Source of the DNA: Rubrivivax gelatinosus IL144 | Lineage (GTDB): Bacteria > Pseudomonadota > Gammaproteobacteria > Burkholderiales > Burkholderiaceae_C | Length of the DNA: 64,000 nt | Assembly: GCF_000284255.1 (NCBI RefSeq) | Contig: NC_017075.1 | Location: 3,534,001-3,598,000, forward strand | Direction of reading: 5' to 3' | Part shown: piece by piece, positions 34,019 through 49,887 of the stretch | How positions within the stretch are numbered: position 1 is the first letter of the stretch | Layout of the letters: each line of letters begins with the position of its first letter | Notes under the pieces: generated by a model | Databases searched by the model: none | What the model was told of the DNA's origin: nothing | The model's input: only the letters and a program-made list of their open reading frames with translations | Program-made: the position numbers and the translations under genes

Positions 34019-35560
34019 ATGCTGATGAAGTCGGATGCCGCAGCCCCGCGCGCGGCCGGAAAGCAGGATCCCCAGGCGCCGGTGGCGCTGGTCGTGGGAA
34101 GCGGGTTCGGCGGCATGGCCGCTGCGGTGCGGCTGGCCGCCAAGGGCTACCGCGTCACGGTTCTCGAGAAGCTCGACGCCCCCGGTGGCCGGGCCTACGT
34201 GCACCGCCGCGAAGGCCACGTCTTCGACGCCGGGCCCACCATCGTCACCGTACCCTATCTCTTCGACGAGCTGTGGGCGCTGGCCGGGCGCAAGTTCAGC
34301 GACGACATCGAACTGAAGTCGCTCGACCCGTTCTACCGCATCCGTTTCGACGACGGCGACCATTTCGATTACAGCGGCGACCCGGCGCGCATGCGTGCCG
34401 AGGTGCGGCGCATCAGCCCGTCGGACGCCGAGGGCTTCGAGCGCTTCATGCGCGAGGCCGACCAGTGCTACGAGCTGGGCTTCCGCACGCTGGGCGACAA
34501 GGCTTTCGACACCGTCGGCGACCTGATCAAGGCCGCGCCGCTGATCGTCAAGCTGCGCGGCTGGCGCAGCCTTCACCAGATGGTGTCCAGCCATCTGAAG
34601 CACCCGAAGCTGCGCATCGCGATGAGCCTGCAGTCGCTGCTCATCGGCGGCAACCCGTTCTCGGTGACGAGCATGTACGCGCTCGTCAACGCGCTCGAGC
34701 GCCAATGGGGCGTGCACTGGGCGATGGGCGGCACCGGCGAGCTGATCCGCGGCCTGGTCGACGTCTTCGAGGGCATGGGCGGCACGATGCGGCTGAAGGC
34801 CGAGGTCAAGCGCATCGAGGTCGACAACGGCGTCGCCACCGGCGTCACGCTGGCCGACGGCGAGCGCATCCCGGCGGACATCGTCGTCTGCAACGGCGAC
34901 ACCGGCTACCTCTACAAGAACCTCGTCGACGCCCGCTGGCGCAAGCACTGGACCGACGCCCGCATCGAACGCGGCCACTATTCGATGGGCCTGTTCGTCT
35001 GGTACTTCGGCACCGACCGCCGCTACGAGGACGTGCCGCACCACATGATGGTGCTGGGCCCGCGCTACCGCGAACTGCTGGACGACATCTTCCGCAAGAA
35101 GAAGCTGGCCAGCGACTTCAGCATCTACCTGCACCGCCCGACCGCCACCGACCCGTCGATGGCGCCGGCCGGCTGCGACACCTTCTACGCGCTGATGCCG
35201 GTGCCGCACCTGGGCAGCGGCACCGACTGGACGACGCAGGCCGAGCCCTATCGCCAGTCGGTCCAGGAGGCGCTGGAGCGCACCGTGCTGCCCGGCCTGG
35301 GCCAGCACCTGCGCGTGTCGTTCTGCACCACGCCGCTGGACTTCCAGCACCGCCTGCTGTCGTACAAGGGCGCCGGCTTCGGCCTGGAGCCGCTGCTGCT
35401 GCAGAGCGCCTACTTCCGCCCGCACAACCGCAGCGAGGACGTGAAGAACCTGTTCATGGTCGGCGCGAGCACGCACCCCGGCGCCGGCGTGCCCGGCGTC
35501 ATCATGTCGGCCAAGGCGCTGGAGTCGGTGCTGCCCGACCCGGCGACGTTCCGCCGCTGA
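34019..35560 (+). CDS. crtI: Phytoene desaturase CrtI
   Basis: A 513-residue FAD-dependent carotene desaturase. The dinucleotide fold VALVVGSGFGGMAAAVRLAAKGY lies at ~28-50, then PGGRAYVHRREGHVFDAGPTI follows, and the C-terminal FAD motif is NLFMVGASTHPGAGVPGVI. Known R. gelatinosus CrtI makes both neurosporene (three steps) and lycopene (four), feeding the spheroidene and spirilloxanthin branches. The first ATG has no SD; a TTGACA lies 35 nt upstream with a weak -10 (CAAGCT). A second in-frame ATG two codons later is possible. It diverges from bchG and converges on ppsR. Confidence 0.95.
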   Translation: MLMKSDAAAPRAAGKQDPQAPVALVVGSGFGGMAAAVRLAAKGYRVTVLEKLDAPGGRAYVHRREGHVFDAGPTIVTVPYLFDELWALAGRKFSDDIELKSLDPFYRIRFDDGDHFDYSGDPARMRAEVRRISPSDAEGFERFMREADQCYELGFRTLGDKAFDTVGDLIKAAPLIVKLRGWRSLHQMVSSHLKHPKLRIAMSLQSLLIGGNPFSVTSMYALVNALERQWGVHWAMGGTGELIRGLVDVFEGMGGTMRLKAEVKRIEVDNGVATGVTLADGERIPADIVVCNGDTGYLYKNLVDARWRKHWTDARIERGHYSMGLFVWYFGTDRRYEDVPHHMMVLGPRYRELLDDIFRKKKLASDFSIYLHRPTATDPSMAPAGCDTFYALMPVPHLGSGTDWTTQAEPYRQSVQEALERTVLPGLGQHLRVSFCTTPLDFQHRLLSYKGAGFGLEPLLLQSAYFRPHNRSEDVKNLFMVGASTHPGAGVPGVIMSAKALESVLPDPATFRR

Positions 35561-35572
35561 AGCGATCGAAGA

Positions 35573-35591
35573 CGGCCGGCCTTGCCGGCCG
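35573..35591. terminator. Hairpin between convergent crtI and ppsR
   Basis: CGGCCGGC / GCCGGCCG stem of 8 bp with a CTT loop, in the 33-nt gap between the two stop codons. There is no clear T-run, so terminator function is likely by position but weak by sequence. Confidence 0.45.
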
Positions 35592-35593
35592 CT

Positions 35594-37048
35594 CTACTTC
35601 TCGGCTTCGGCCGGCGTGCCGCTGCCCAGGTCGCCCAGGCCGTAGCGGCGCAGCTTGACGTACAGGCTCTGGCGCGACAGGCCGAGCATTTCGGCCGCCG
35701 ACGCGCGGTTGTCGCGCGTCAGCTCGAGCGCGGCCTCGATGCACAACTGCTCGATCAGATCGGTGGTCTCGCCGACGATGTCCTTCAGCGGCACGCGGCC
35801 GACCAGCTCGGTGAGCTGACCGACCGAACGCGGCAGTTCACGCGTCGTGCGCGCGTCGTGGCCCGCCAGGCGGCGGCCGACGTCGCGGATCGTGAAGCCG
35901 AGGAAGGGCCGATCGCCCTGCGCGACCATCGTCGCCGAGATCTCGACGTCGGTGACGGCGCCGTACTCGCCGCGCAGCGTCGTCGCGAACAGCCGCACCT
36001 GGCCACGCTGGCGCAGGTTGGAGATCATCACGCTCAGGTCGACGCCGGTGCGGCCGAGCCAGCGGTCCAGCGTCTCGCCCCGCACCTGCTCCTCGGTCGT
36101 CAGCTGGGCCAGCTCGACGAAAGCCGAGTTGGCCGAGATCACGCGCCCTTCGAGGTCGGTGACGACCAGGCAGTCGGGCGCGTTCTGCACCAGCTTGAGC
36201 AGCATCGAGCCGCTCGTCGGCGTCATCTCGGCGGCGGCCTGGGCCTGCACGCGCGACAGCCGCACGAGGAAGTGCGAGACGAGGTCCTGGCGATAGGTCG
36301 ACACCGCGACCGTGACCTCGCCGCGGCCGTCGGCCAGTTCGGCCCGACCCTCGTCGGCGCGGCCCGTGGCGCGCACGCCGGCCAGCAGCAGGTTCAGCTG
36401 CTCGGCGCCGCGCGCCTCGACGCCGGTCGGGAAGGTCAGGCCGACGAGGCTGCCGGAGCCGCCGTCGGCCAGCAGCCGCGCGGCGGCCGGGTTGGCCTCG
36501 AGGATCTTCTGCGTCGTCGCGTCGACGACCAGCACGGCCTCCGACGCGACCTGGAACAGGTGGCGATAGCGCGTCTCGGCGTGGCGGAACTTCCAGTAGT
36601 CGCGCTCCATCGCCTGCTGCGCCTCGACCAGGCGCTGCTGCAGCGCGGCGACGGCGCGCAGGTCGCGGCCGAAAGCGAGCACGTGGCCGGGCTTGCCGTC
36701 GCCGCCGCCCAGCCGCACGGCGACGAACAGCAGCGGCACCTCGCGGTCGCCGGGCAGCACGAAGTTCAGGTGGCGCCAGCGGATCGCACCGACGGCGTCG
36801 GGCGCAGCCTCGCGCAGCAGGGCCTCCACCTTGTCGCGGCTCTCGGGCGTGACGATGTCCACCCAGCGCTTGTCGATCCATTCGGCGCCGGCCTCGCGGG
36901 CGAAGTCGTCACCGCCGCAGGCGAGGTCGCGCACGACGCCGTGGGCGTCGATGACCAACGTAATGTCGTTCGCAACCGACAGCAGCGACCCGGCCGTCGC
37001 GGCGGTCACGCCGCCGAACGTCTTCTCCGGTGCTCCAAACGGTCTCAT
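35594..37048 (-). CDS. ppsR: Photosynthesis gene repressor/regulator PpsR (CrtJ)
   Basis: A 484-residue redox- and light-related DNA-binding regulator. PAS-type domains cover ~25-130, 160-270 and 285-400, with a helical linker (AVAALQQRLVEAQQAMERDYW). A Fis-type HTH ends the protein (NRASAAEMLGLSRQSLYVKLRRYGLGD). Three Cys stand out: 44, 293 in the last PAS domain, and 436 just before the HTH, the position of the redox-active Cys in CrtJ (family knowledge). It binds TGT-N12-ACA sites, candidates for which flank crtI/bchG and bchF/aerR. In R. gelatinosus PpsR acts as repressor or activator depending on the promoter. Confidence 0.95.
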   Translation of the reverse strand: MRPFGAPEKTFGGVTAATAGSLLSVANDITLVIDAHGVVRDLACGGDDFAREAGAEWIDKRWVDIVTPESRDKVEALLREAAPDAVGAIRWRHLNFVLPGDREVPLLFVAVRLGGGDGKPGHVLAFGRDLRAVAALQQRLVEAQQAMERDYWKFRHAETRYRHLFQVASEAVLVVDATTQKILEANPAAARLLADGGSGSLVGLTFPTGVEARGAEQLNLLLAGVRATGRADEGRAELADGRGEVTVAVSTYRQDLVSHFLVRLSRVQAQAAAEMTPTSGSMLLKLVQNAPDCLVVTDLEGRVISANSAFVELAQLTTEEQVRGETLDRWLGRTGVDLSVMISNLRQRGQVRLFATTLRGEYGAVTDVEISATMVAQGDRPFLGFTIRDVGRRLAGHDARTTRELPRSVGQLTELVGRVPLKDIVGETTDLIEQLCIEAALELTRDNRASAAEMLGLSRQSLYVKLRRYGLGDLGSGTPAEAEK

Positions 37049-37149
37049 TCGGAGACCCGCCTTTCAGCTCATAAAAACTGCGTTGATCGAAACAGCAGCA
37101 CTTTGTTCATGCGGCAGCTTCCCGAAATCCGGACATCGGCGTCGTGTCT

Positions 37150-37989
37150 TCATCGCCGTCCCGCTTTCGCTGCCACCAGCCGCGAAGCCAGCTCCGGCGC
37201 CTCGCGCGCGTCGCGCGCGGTGCCGTCGGCGCCCGCTTCGGCGGCGCGTTCGGGATGGAGGGCAAAGACCGGGCCCCCGACCAGCACCGCCAGCCCGCGG
37301 TTGCGGGAAGCGCGGCGCATCATCGTGACGCCCTCACGAAGCCAATCCAGGCGCGCGTCGACACCGACGGACACCCCGACGACGTCGAACCATTCCCGGC
37401 GCACCCGGCGCACGGGATCTATCGATCGGCTGTCAAGTTCGCAGACCACCTCCCAGCCGGCGTGACGGAAGAATTCCGCCACCATCGACAGACCGAAGGT
37501 GTGCTGCTCACCGGGGGCCGGCAGCAGCAGTGCGCGGCGGCCCTCGACCGGGACATGCAGGTCATGGCCCAGCGAGGGACTCAGCCCTCGCATGATACGG
37601 TGCAGGCGTCCGAGCGCGACCGTCACGTCGCTGAACATCACGAGGTCTTGTTCCCACATCTCGCCCAGACGGCGCGCCGCCGGGGCCAGCAGATCTAGAT
37701 AGATAAGCTCGACGGGAACGCCGCGCTCGCGCAACTGGCCGACCATCTCGAGCCAGCCGGCATCGCCGGGCGCGAGCGTGAACTCGATGAAGCGGTCGAG
37801 GTCGTCGGGCTGCAGCGCGGCGTCGGGATCGACACGGGTTCCGCGCGCCAGCAACGGCACGACCTCGCCTTCGATGCTGCGCACCAGGCGGGCCAGGTGC
37901 TGCGGCAGATGACTTTCGCAGAGGGCGACCTGATCGCCTTCGACGGTCGACAGCCGATCGACCCTCGCGGCGCAGGCAGCCGGACTCAC
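37150..37989 (-). CDS. aerR: B12-binding PpsR antirepressor AerR/PpaA
   Basis: A 279-residue cytoplasmic regulator with a cobalamin-binding domain. The helical cap (residues ~60-140) holds the family motif from APAARRLGEMWEQD to VALGRLHRI, with Trp112 and His130, the latter matching the cobalamin-ligating His of AerR. A B12-binding Rossmann domain follows (ALLLPAPGEQHTFGLSMVAEFFRHAGWEV, VVGVSVG). AerR controls CrtJ/PpsR activity in light (family knowledge). A GGAG seven nt before a GTG sets this start; the frame stays open to 38169, through the bchF promoter, so longer isoforms are conceivable. Confidence 0.88.
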   Translation of the reverse strand: MSPAACAARVDRLSTVEGDQVALCESHLPQHLARLVRSIEGEVVPLLARGTRVDPDAALQPDDLDRFIEFTLAPGDAGWLEMVGQLRERGVPVELIYLDLLAPAARRLGEMWEQDLVMFSDVTVALGRLHRIMRGLSPSLGHDLHVPVEGRRALLLPAPGEQHTFGLSMVAEFFRHAGWEVVCELDSRSIDPVRRVRREWFDVVGVSVGVDARLDWLREGVTMMRRASRNRGLAVLVGGPVFALHPERAAEAGADGTARDAREAPELASRLVAAKAGRR

Positions 37990-38147
37990 GACCGGACTCC
38001 GGGAGACGGCGCGCAGGCTTCGCGGCGACCTTCGCGCACGCCCGACGCCCCGCGCGCGCAGCGCGTCAGCGAACCGGGTGTTCCGGCGTCGGTCATGCGT
38101 ACAACTCCCAAGCGCGGGCGAACGGTACCCGCACGACTCAAGGGTAG

Positions 38148-38204
38148 TGTCAGGTTCGCATGACGTCAACCCCTGTTGACATCAGGGGTGTCCCCGTCTA
38201 GATT
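38148..38204 (+). promoter_or_regulatory. bchF promoter with two PpsR-type sites
   Basis: Two overlapping palindromes are seen: TGT-N12-ACG (38148-38165) and CGT-N12-ACA (38164-38181), each one base off TGT-N12-ACA. TTGACA (38176-38181) is the right end of the second site. After exactly 17 nt comes TAGATT (38199-38204), a good sigma-70 promoter. The bchF ATG is 7 nt after the -10. Confidence 0.75.
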
Positions 38205-38211
38205 CTGTGCC

Positions 38212-40001
<1,790 letters not shown>

Positions 40002-40002
40002 C

Positions 40003-41605
40003 ATGCAGTTGACGCTCTGGACCTACGAAGGCCCGCCGCACGTCGGCGCGATGCGCGTCGCCACCGCGCTGGACGACGTGCACTACGTGCTGCACGCGCC
40101 GCAGGGCGACACCTACGCCGACCTGCTGTTCACGATGATCGAGCGGCTGCCGCGCCGCCCGCCGGTCACCTACACCACCTTCCAGGCCCGTGACCTCGGC
40201 GGCGACACCGCGGAGCTGTTCAAGACCGCCTGCTCCCAGGCCTTCGAGCGTTTCCGCCCGAACGCGATGCTGGTCGGCGCTTCGTGCACGGCCGAGCTGA
40301 TCCAGGACGACCCGGGCGGCCTGGCGCGCGCGCTGGCGCTGCCGATTCCGGTCGTGCCGCTCGAGCTGCCCTCGTACCAGCGCAAGGAGAACTGGGGCGC
40401 GTCGGAGACCTTCTATCAGGTCGTGCGCACGCTGGCCGGCCCGCGTGCGCCGGCCCCCGGCACGCCGCGTCCGGCGCGCGAGCCCGGTGCCAAGCCCTGC
40501 TGCAACCTGCTCGGCCCGACGGCGCTCGGCTTCCGCCACCGCGACGACGTGCGCGAGATCACCGGCCTGCTGAACGAGCTCGGCATCGAGGTGCGCACCG
40601 TCGCGCCGCTGGGTGCCTCGGCCGACGACATCGCGCGCCTGGGCGAAGCCGATTTCAACGTCGTGCTCTACCCCGAGACCGCGCAGCAGGCCGCCGGCTG
40701 GCTGCAGCGTTTCTTCGGCCAGCCGTTCACGAAGACGATCCCGATCGGCGTCAAGGCGACCAAGGCCTTCATCGCCGAGGTGCTGCAACTCGCCGGCCTG
40801 CCGGCGGACACGCCGCTGCCCGACGCGCTGTCGCGCTCGCCCTGGTACTCGCGTTCGGTCGACTCTACCTATCTCACCGGCAAGCGTGTCTTCATCTTCG
40901 GCGACGCCACGCACGCCATCGCCGCGGCGCGTGTCGCGACCGAGGAGATGGGTTTCACCGTCGTCGGCCTGGGCACCTACAGCCGCGAGTTCGCACGCGA
41001 CGTGCGCGACGCGGCCAAGCACTACGGCGTCGAGGCGCTGATCACCGACGACTATCTGGAAGTCGAGGCCAAGGTCGCCGAACTGCACCCCGAGCTGGTG
41101 CTGGGCACGCAGATGGAACGCCACATCGCCAAGCGCCTGGGCGTGCCCTGCGCGGTGATCTCGGCGCCGGTGCACGTGCAGGACTTCCCGGCGCGCTACT
41201 CGCCCCAGATGGGCTTCGAGGGCGCCAACGTGCTGTTCGACAGCTGGGTCCACCCGTTGATGATGGGCCTGGAAGAGCACCTGCTGACGATGTTCCGCGG
41301 CGACTTCGAGTTCCACGATGGCGCCGCCGCCTCTCATCTGGGACGCGCCGCCGTGCCGCCGCCGGCCGCTGCGCCTGCGCCCGCCGCCGAATCGTCGGAC
41401 GTCCCCGCGGTCGCCGAGACCGCAACCGCTGCGGCCACCGTGGCCGCGCCTGCCGCCTCCGCTCCGATCACCGTCGCCCAGTGGGCACCCGACGCGCAGA
41501 AGGAGCTGCAGAAGATCCCCTTCTTCGTGCGCGGCAAGGCCCGTCGCAACACCGAGCGATTCGCCGCCGAGCGCGGCCTCGCGACCATCACCGTGGAAAC
41601 GTTGT

Positions 41606-41634
<29 letters not shown>
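40003..41634 (+). CDS. bchB: Light-independent protochlorophyllide reductase subunit B
   Basis: A 543-residue NifK-like DPOR subunit. The N-terminus has [20 protein letters not shown] with the Asp-containing cluster region that follows it. Substrate and docking segments are normal to about residue 440 (GYAG-type [22 protein letters not shown]). An Ala/Pro/Val/Thr-rich linker (about residues 445-490) then leads to the C-terminal helical domain ([22 protein letters not shown]). The start is the ATG directly after the bchN stop; the last 29 bp overlap bchH. Confidence 0.96.
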
Positions 41635-46268
<4,634 letters not shown>

Positions 46269-46273
46269 TCGCC

Positions 46274-46975
46274 ATGGAGAACACCAGCTATCAGAACCGC
46301 CGCGGCGAGGTCGAGCACTACTTCGACCGCACCGCCGCCCAGACCTGGGCGCGGCTGACTTCCGACGCCCCGGTCAGCGGCGTGCGCGCCACCGTGCGCG
46401 CCGGCCGCGACCGCATGCGCACCACGCTGCTGTCGTGGCTGCCGCAGGACCTGCGCGGCCGGCGCGTGCTCGACGCCGGCTGCGGCACCGGCGCGGCCTC
46501 GATCGAACTCGCGCGCCGCGGCGCCGAGGTCGTCGCGATCGACCTGTCGCCGACGCTCGTCGGCTACGCCCGCGAGCGCCTGCCCGAGTCGCTGGGCCCG
46601 GGCTCGATCGACTTCCGCAGCGGCGACATGCTCGACCCGGCGCTCGGCCGCTTCGACCACGTCATCGCGATGGACTCGGTGATCCACTACGACGCACCCG
46701 ACGCCGTCGCCGCGCTGTCCCGGCTCGCCGAGCGCACCTCGACCTCGATGGTCTTCACCTTCGCGCCGCGCACCGCGCTGCTGTCGCTGATGTGGACCGT
46801 CGGCAAGCTGTTCCCGCGTGGCGACCGTTCGCCGGCCATCGTGCCGGTGGCGCCCGAGCAGCTGCGTTCGCTGATGGCGGCGCACCCCGGCCTGCAAGGC
46901 TGGCAGTGGGGCCGCAGCGAACGCATCTCCAGCGGCTTCTACACCTCGCAGGCCACGGAGTGGAAACGCACGTGA
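46274..46975 (+). CDS. bchM: Magnesium-protoporphyrin IX methyltransferase
   Basis: A 233-residue SAM-dependent enzyme that methylates the C13 propionate of Mg-protoporphyrin IX, the step before the cyclase. SAM motif I is VLDAGCGTGAASIELA at about residue 65; the family N-terminus VEHYFDRTAAQTWARLTSD and the C-terminal SSGFYTSQATEWKRT-type ending are present. It starts 5 nt after bchL and its TGA overlaps the lhaA GTG. Confidence 0.96.
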   Translation: MENTSYQNRRGEVEHYFDRTAAQTWARLTSDAPVSGVRATVRAGRDRMRTTLLSWLPQDLRGRRVLDAGCGTGAASIELARRGAEVVAIDLSPTLVGYARERLPESLGPGSIDFRSGDMLDPALGRFDHVIAMDSVIHYDAPDAVAALSRLAERTSTSMVFTFAPRTALLSLMWTVGKLFPRGDRSPAIVPVAPEQLRSLMAAHPGLQGWQWGRSERISSGFYTSQATEWKRT

Positions 46976-48420
46976 AGGCCGCCCCGGCCCTGCCCGAACC
47001 GCTGCGCGAATGGCTGCGGCGCGTCGTGCCGCGCCTGATGCCGTTCGCCGACGCGGCCAGCCCCGGGCTGCCGCTGCCGCGCCTGCTGCGCCTGGCCCTG
47101 TTCCAGGTCTCGGTCGGTCTGGCCAGCGCGCTGCTGGTCGGCACGCTCAACCGCGTGATGATCGTCGAGCTCGGCGTGCACGCCTGGGTGGTGTCGATGA
47201 TGGTCGCGCTGCCGATGCTGGCCGCCCCGTTCCGCGCCTTCATCGGCTTTCGCTCCGACGTCCACGCCTCGGTGATCGGCTGGCGCCGCGTGCCCTACAT
47301 CTGGCTGGGCACGCTGATGCAGTTCGGCGGCCTGGCGATCATGCCGTTCGCGCTGCTGGTGCTCACCGGCCAGGGCCAGCTCGGCCTGGGCTGGGTCGGC
47401 CAGATCTTCGCCGGCATCTCGTTCCTGCTGGTCGGTGCCGGCCTTCAGACGACGCAGACCACCGGCCTGGCGCTGGCCACCGACCTGGCGAGCGAGGAAT
47501 CGCGCCCGCGCGTCGTGGCGCTGATGTACGTGATGCTGCTCGTCGGCCTGGTCGGCGGCGGCATGACCTGCTCGGCGCTGCTGTCGGACTTCTCCGAGCA
47601 GCGTCTGGTGCAGGTGGTGCAGGGCGCAGCGGTGCTGACGATCGCGCTGAACCTCTTCGCCGTCTGGAAGCAGGAAGCGCGCGACCCGAACCGCCGCCGC
47701 AGCAAGGACGAACCGGCGCCGGAGTTCCGCACGATGTGGCGCGGCTTCATCGAGCAGCCGCAGGCGCGGCGCTTCCTCTGGATGGTCGGCCTGGGCACGG
47801 CGGCCTTCAACATGCAGGACATCGTGCTCGAGCCCTACGGCGGCGAGATCCTGAAGCTGAGTGTCGCGGCCACCAGCACGCTGACCGCGCTGCTGGCCGG
47901 TGGCGCGCTGGTCGCGTTCGCGCTGGCTGCGCGCATGCTGGCGCGCGGCTGGGATCCGCTGCGGGTCGCCGCGCTGGGCGCGGTCTGCGGCCTGCCGGCG
48001 TTCGCGCTGGTCGTCTTCGCCGCACCGCTCGACTCACCGGCGATGTTCCGCATCGGCACGGTGATGATCGGTTTCGGCGGCGGTCTGTTCTCGGTCGGCA
48101 CGCTGACGGCGGCGATGGGAATGGAGCGCAAGGAGCACGTCGGTCTGGCCCTCGGCGCCTGGGGCGCCGTGCAGGCCACGGCGGCCGGCGGTGCAATTGC
48201 AGCCGGCGGCGCGGTGCGCGACCTCGTGTCGAGCATGGCGACGCAGGGCCTGCTGGGCCAGGTGCTGGTCAGCCCCGTGACCGGCTACAGCGTCGTCTAT
48301 CACTTCGAGATGATTCTGCTGTTCGCGGCGCTGATCGCCATCGGCCCGCTGGTGCGTCGCGCGGGGCGGCGACAGCAGCCTGAGCAAAACCAATTCGGAC
48401 TGGCCGATTTCCCCGGCTAG
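46972..48420 (+). CDS. lhaA: LH1 assembly protein LhaA (BCH2/PucC family)
   Basis: A 482-residue membrane protein with about twelve helices that supports LH1 assembly (known for Rhodobacter LhaA). Family segments include LVGTLNRVMIVELGVHAWVVSMMVALPML and RAFIGFRSDVH, both parallel to the paralogue at 31737. The start is a GTG overlapping the bchM stop (GTGA). A good SD for puhA follows the stop. Confidence 0.93.
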   Translation: MKAAPALPEPLREWLRRVVPRLMPFADAASPGLPLPRLLRLALFQVSVGLASALLVGTLNRVMIVELGVHAWVVSMMVALPMLAAPFRAFIGFRSDVHASVIGWRRVPYIWLGTLMQFGGLAIMPFALLVLTGQGQLGLGWVGQIFAGISFLLVGAGLQTTQTTGLALATDLASEESRPRVVALMYVMLLVGLVGGGMTCSALLSDFSEQRLVQVVQGAAVLTIALNLFAVWKQEARDPNRRRSKDEPAPEFRTMWRGFIEQPQARRFLWMVGLGTAAFNMQDIVLEPYGGEILKLSVAATSTLTALLAGGALVAFALAARMLARGWDPLRVAALGAVCGLPAFALVVFAAPLDSPAMFRIGTVMIGFGGGLFSVGTLTAAMGMERKEHVGLALGAWGAVQATAAGGAIAAGGAVRDLVSSMATQGLLGQVLVSPVTGYSVVYHFEMILLFAALIAIGPLVRRAGRRQQPEQNQFGLADFPG

Positions 48421-48445
48421 CGAGATTCGCGAGAAGGAGAACCCC

Positions 48446-49207
48446 ATGGGAACCGGTGCCATCACATCCTACGTCGACGTTGCGCAGCTCGTGCTGTACG
48501 CCTTTTGGGCGTTCTTTGCGGGCCTTTGCTACTACCTGATCCGCGAGAACCATCGCGAGGGCTACCCTGAAATGGACAGCGGCACGGGCCGCGGCGTCAT
48601 CACCGGCTGGCCGGTGCCCGAAGCCAAGACCTTCAAGCTGGCCGACGGCCACGAGCACATCGTGCCGAAGGCCGAAGCGCCGCAGGACAACCTGGCGGCC
48701 GAACCGGCCCACGGCTGGATCGGCGCGCCGCTGGTTCCGACCGGCAACCCGCTGCTGGCCGGCGTCGGCCCGGGCGCCTGGACCGAGCGCGCCGATCGTC
48801 CCGACGTGGACGTCGACGGCAACGTCCGCATCCTGCCGCTGCGCCTGGTCGAAGGTTTCGACGTGGCCAAGCAGGACAGCGATCCGCGCGGCAAGCCGGT
48901 CTACGGTGCCGACGGCGCCCAAGCCGGTACCGTGACCGACCTGTGGGTCGACACGCCGGAAAACCTGTTCCGTTACTTCGAGGTCGAACTCGCCGAAGGC
49001 GGCCGCAAGGTCCTGCTGCCGGTGAACTTCGCGATCCTCAAGCGTGACGCGGTCAAGGTCACGGCGCTGCTGGGCCACCAGTTCGCCGACGTCCCGGCGA
49101 CCAAGCATCCCGAGCAGGTCACGATGCTCGAGGAAGAGAAGATCTGCGCCTACTACGGCGCCGGCACGCTGTACGCCGAGCCCTCGCGGCAGGAGCCCCT
49201 GCTGTGA
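48446..49207 (+). CDS. puhA: Reaction centre subunit H
   Basis: A 253-residue subunit of the photosynthetic reaction centre. One N-terminal membrane helix (VAQLVLYAFWAFFAGLCYYLI, about 9-29) is followed by YPEMDSGTGRG and a cytoplasmic beta-rich PRC-barrel domain with GKPVYGADGAQAGTVTDLWVD and the acidic AEGGRKVLLPVNFA region. It caps the L/M core and shapes proton entry to QB (family knowledge). AAGGAGAA precedes the ATG. Its TGA overlaps the puhB GTG. Confidence 0.97.
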   Translation: MGTGAITSYVDVAQLVLYAFWAFFAGLCYYLIRENHREGYPEMDSGTGRGVITGWPVPEAKTFKLADGHEHIVPKAEAPQDNLAAEPAHGWIGAPLVPTGNPLLAGVGPGAWTERADRPDVDVDGNVRILPLRLVEGFDVAKQDSDPRGKPVYGADGAQAGTVTDLWVDTPENLFRYFEVELAEGGRKVLLPVNFAILKRDAVKVTALLGHQFADVPATKHPEQVTMLEEEKICAYYGAGTLYAEPSRQEPLL

Positions 49208-49887
49208 CACACGGCCACCGGCACACCACCGGGCACGAGCACGATTACGAGCCCGTGCACGGACTGCCGGAGGTCCTCCCTGCCGAGGAGCACATCCTCT
49301 GGCAGGGCAGTCCCGATTGGCGCGCCCTCGCACGGCGCGCCTTTCACGTGCCTGCGCTGGTGCTGTATTTCGCCGCCGTCCTGGCGGCCCGTGCCGGTTA
49401 CGTGCTGAGCCAGGGCGGCAGCGCCGGCGATGCACTGCGCGCGCTCGTCGTACTGCTGCCTCTGGTCTTCTTCGCGCTCGTGCTGATCACCGGGCTCGCC
49501 TGGCTGACCGCGCGTGGCGCCGTGTACACCATCACCGACCGGCGCGTCGTCATGCGCATCGGCATCGTGCTGACGGTGACCTTCAACATCCCGTTCAAGC
49601 GCATCGCGGCCGCCGGCCTGCGCCGTCACCGTGACGGCAGCGGCGACATCCCGATCACGCTCGTCGGTGGCGACCGCATCGCCTACCTCCACCTGTGGCC
49701 GCACGCCCGTCCGTGGCGCTACGCCAAGCCGGAGCCGATGCTGCGCTGCGTTCCCGATGCCGAGGCGGTGGCCCGGCAGCTGTCGGAGGCCTGGTCGCGG
49801 GCCACCGAGCTGCCCGCCGTGCCCGCCTCCGCGGCCGACGGCAAGCCCGCCGCCGGAACGTTTGCCGGACACGGTGCCGCTGCATGA
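49204..49887 (+). CDS. puhB: Reaction centre assembly protein PuhB
   Basis: A 227-residue membrane protein with a His-rich start (THGHRHTTGHEHDYE), a LPAEEHILWQGSPDW motif and hydrophobic helices at about 55-75, 84-105 and 108-125, the middle of a PH-like fold continuing with ITDRRVVMRIGI. In Rhodobacter it aids RC assembly. The start is a GTG inside the puhA stop (GTGA) and the end overlaps puhC (ATGA). The Ala-rich tail is unremarkable. Confidence 0.93.
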   Translation: MTHGHRHTTGHEHDYEPVHGLPEVLPAEEHILWQGSPDWRALARRAFHVPALVLYFAAVLAARAGYVLSQGGSAGDALRALVVLLPLVFFALVLITGLAWLTARGAVYTITDRRVVMRIGIVLTVTFNIPFKRIAAAGLRRHRDGSGDIPITLVGGDRIAYLHLWPHARPWRYAKPEPMLRCVPDAEAVARQLSEAWSRATELPAVPASAADGKPAAGTFAGHGAAA

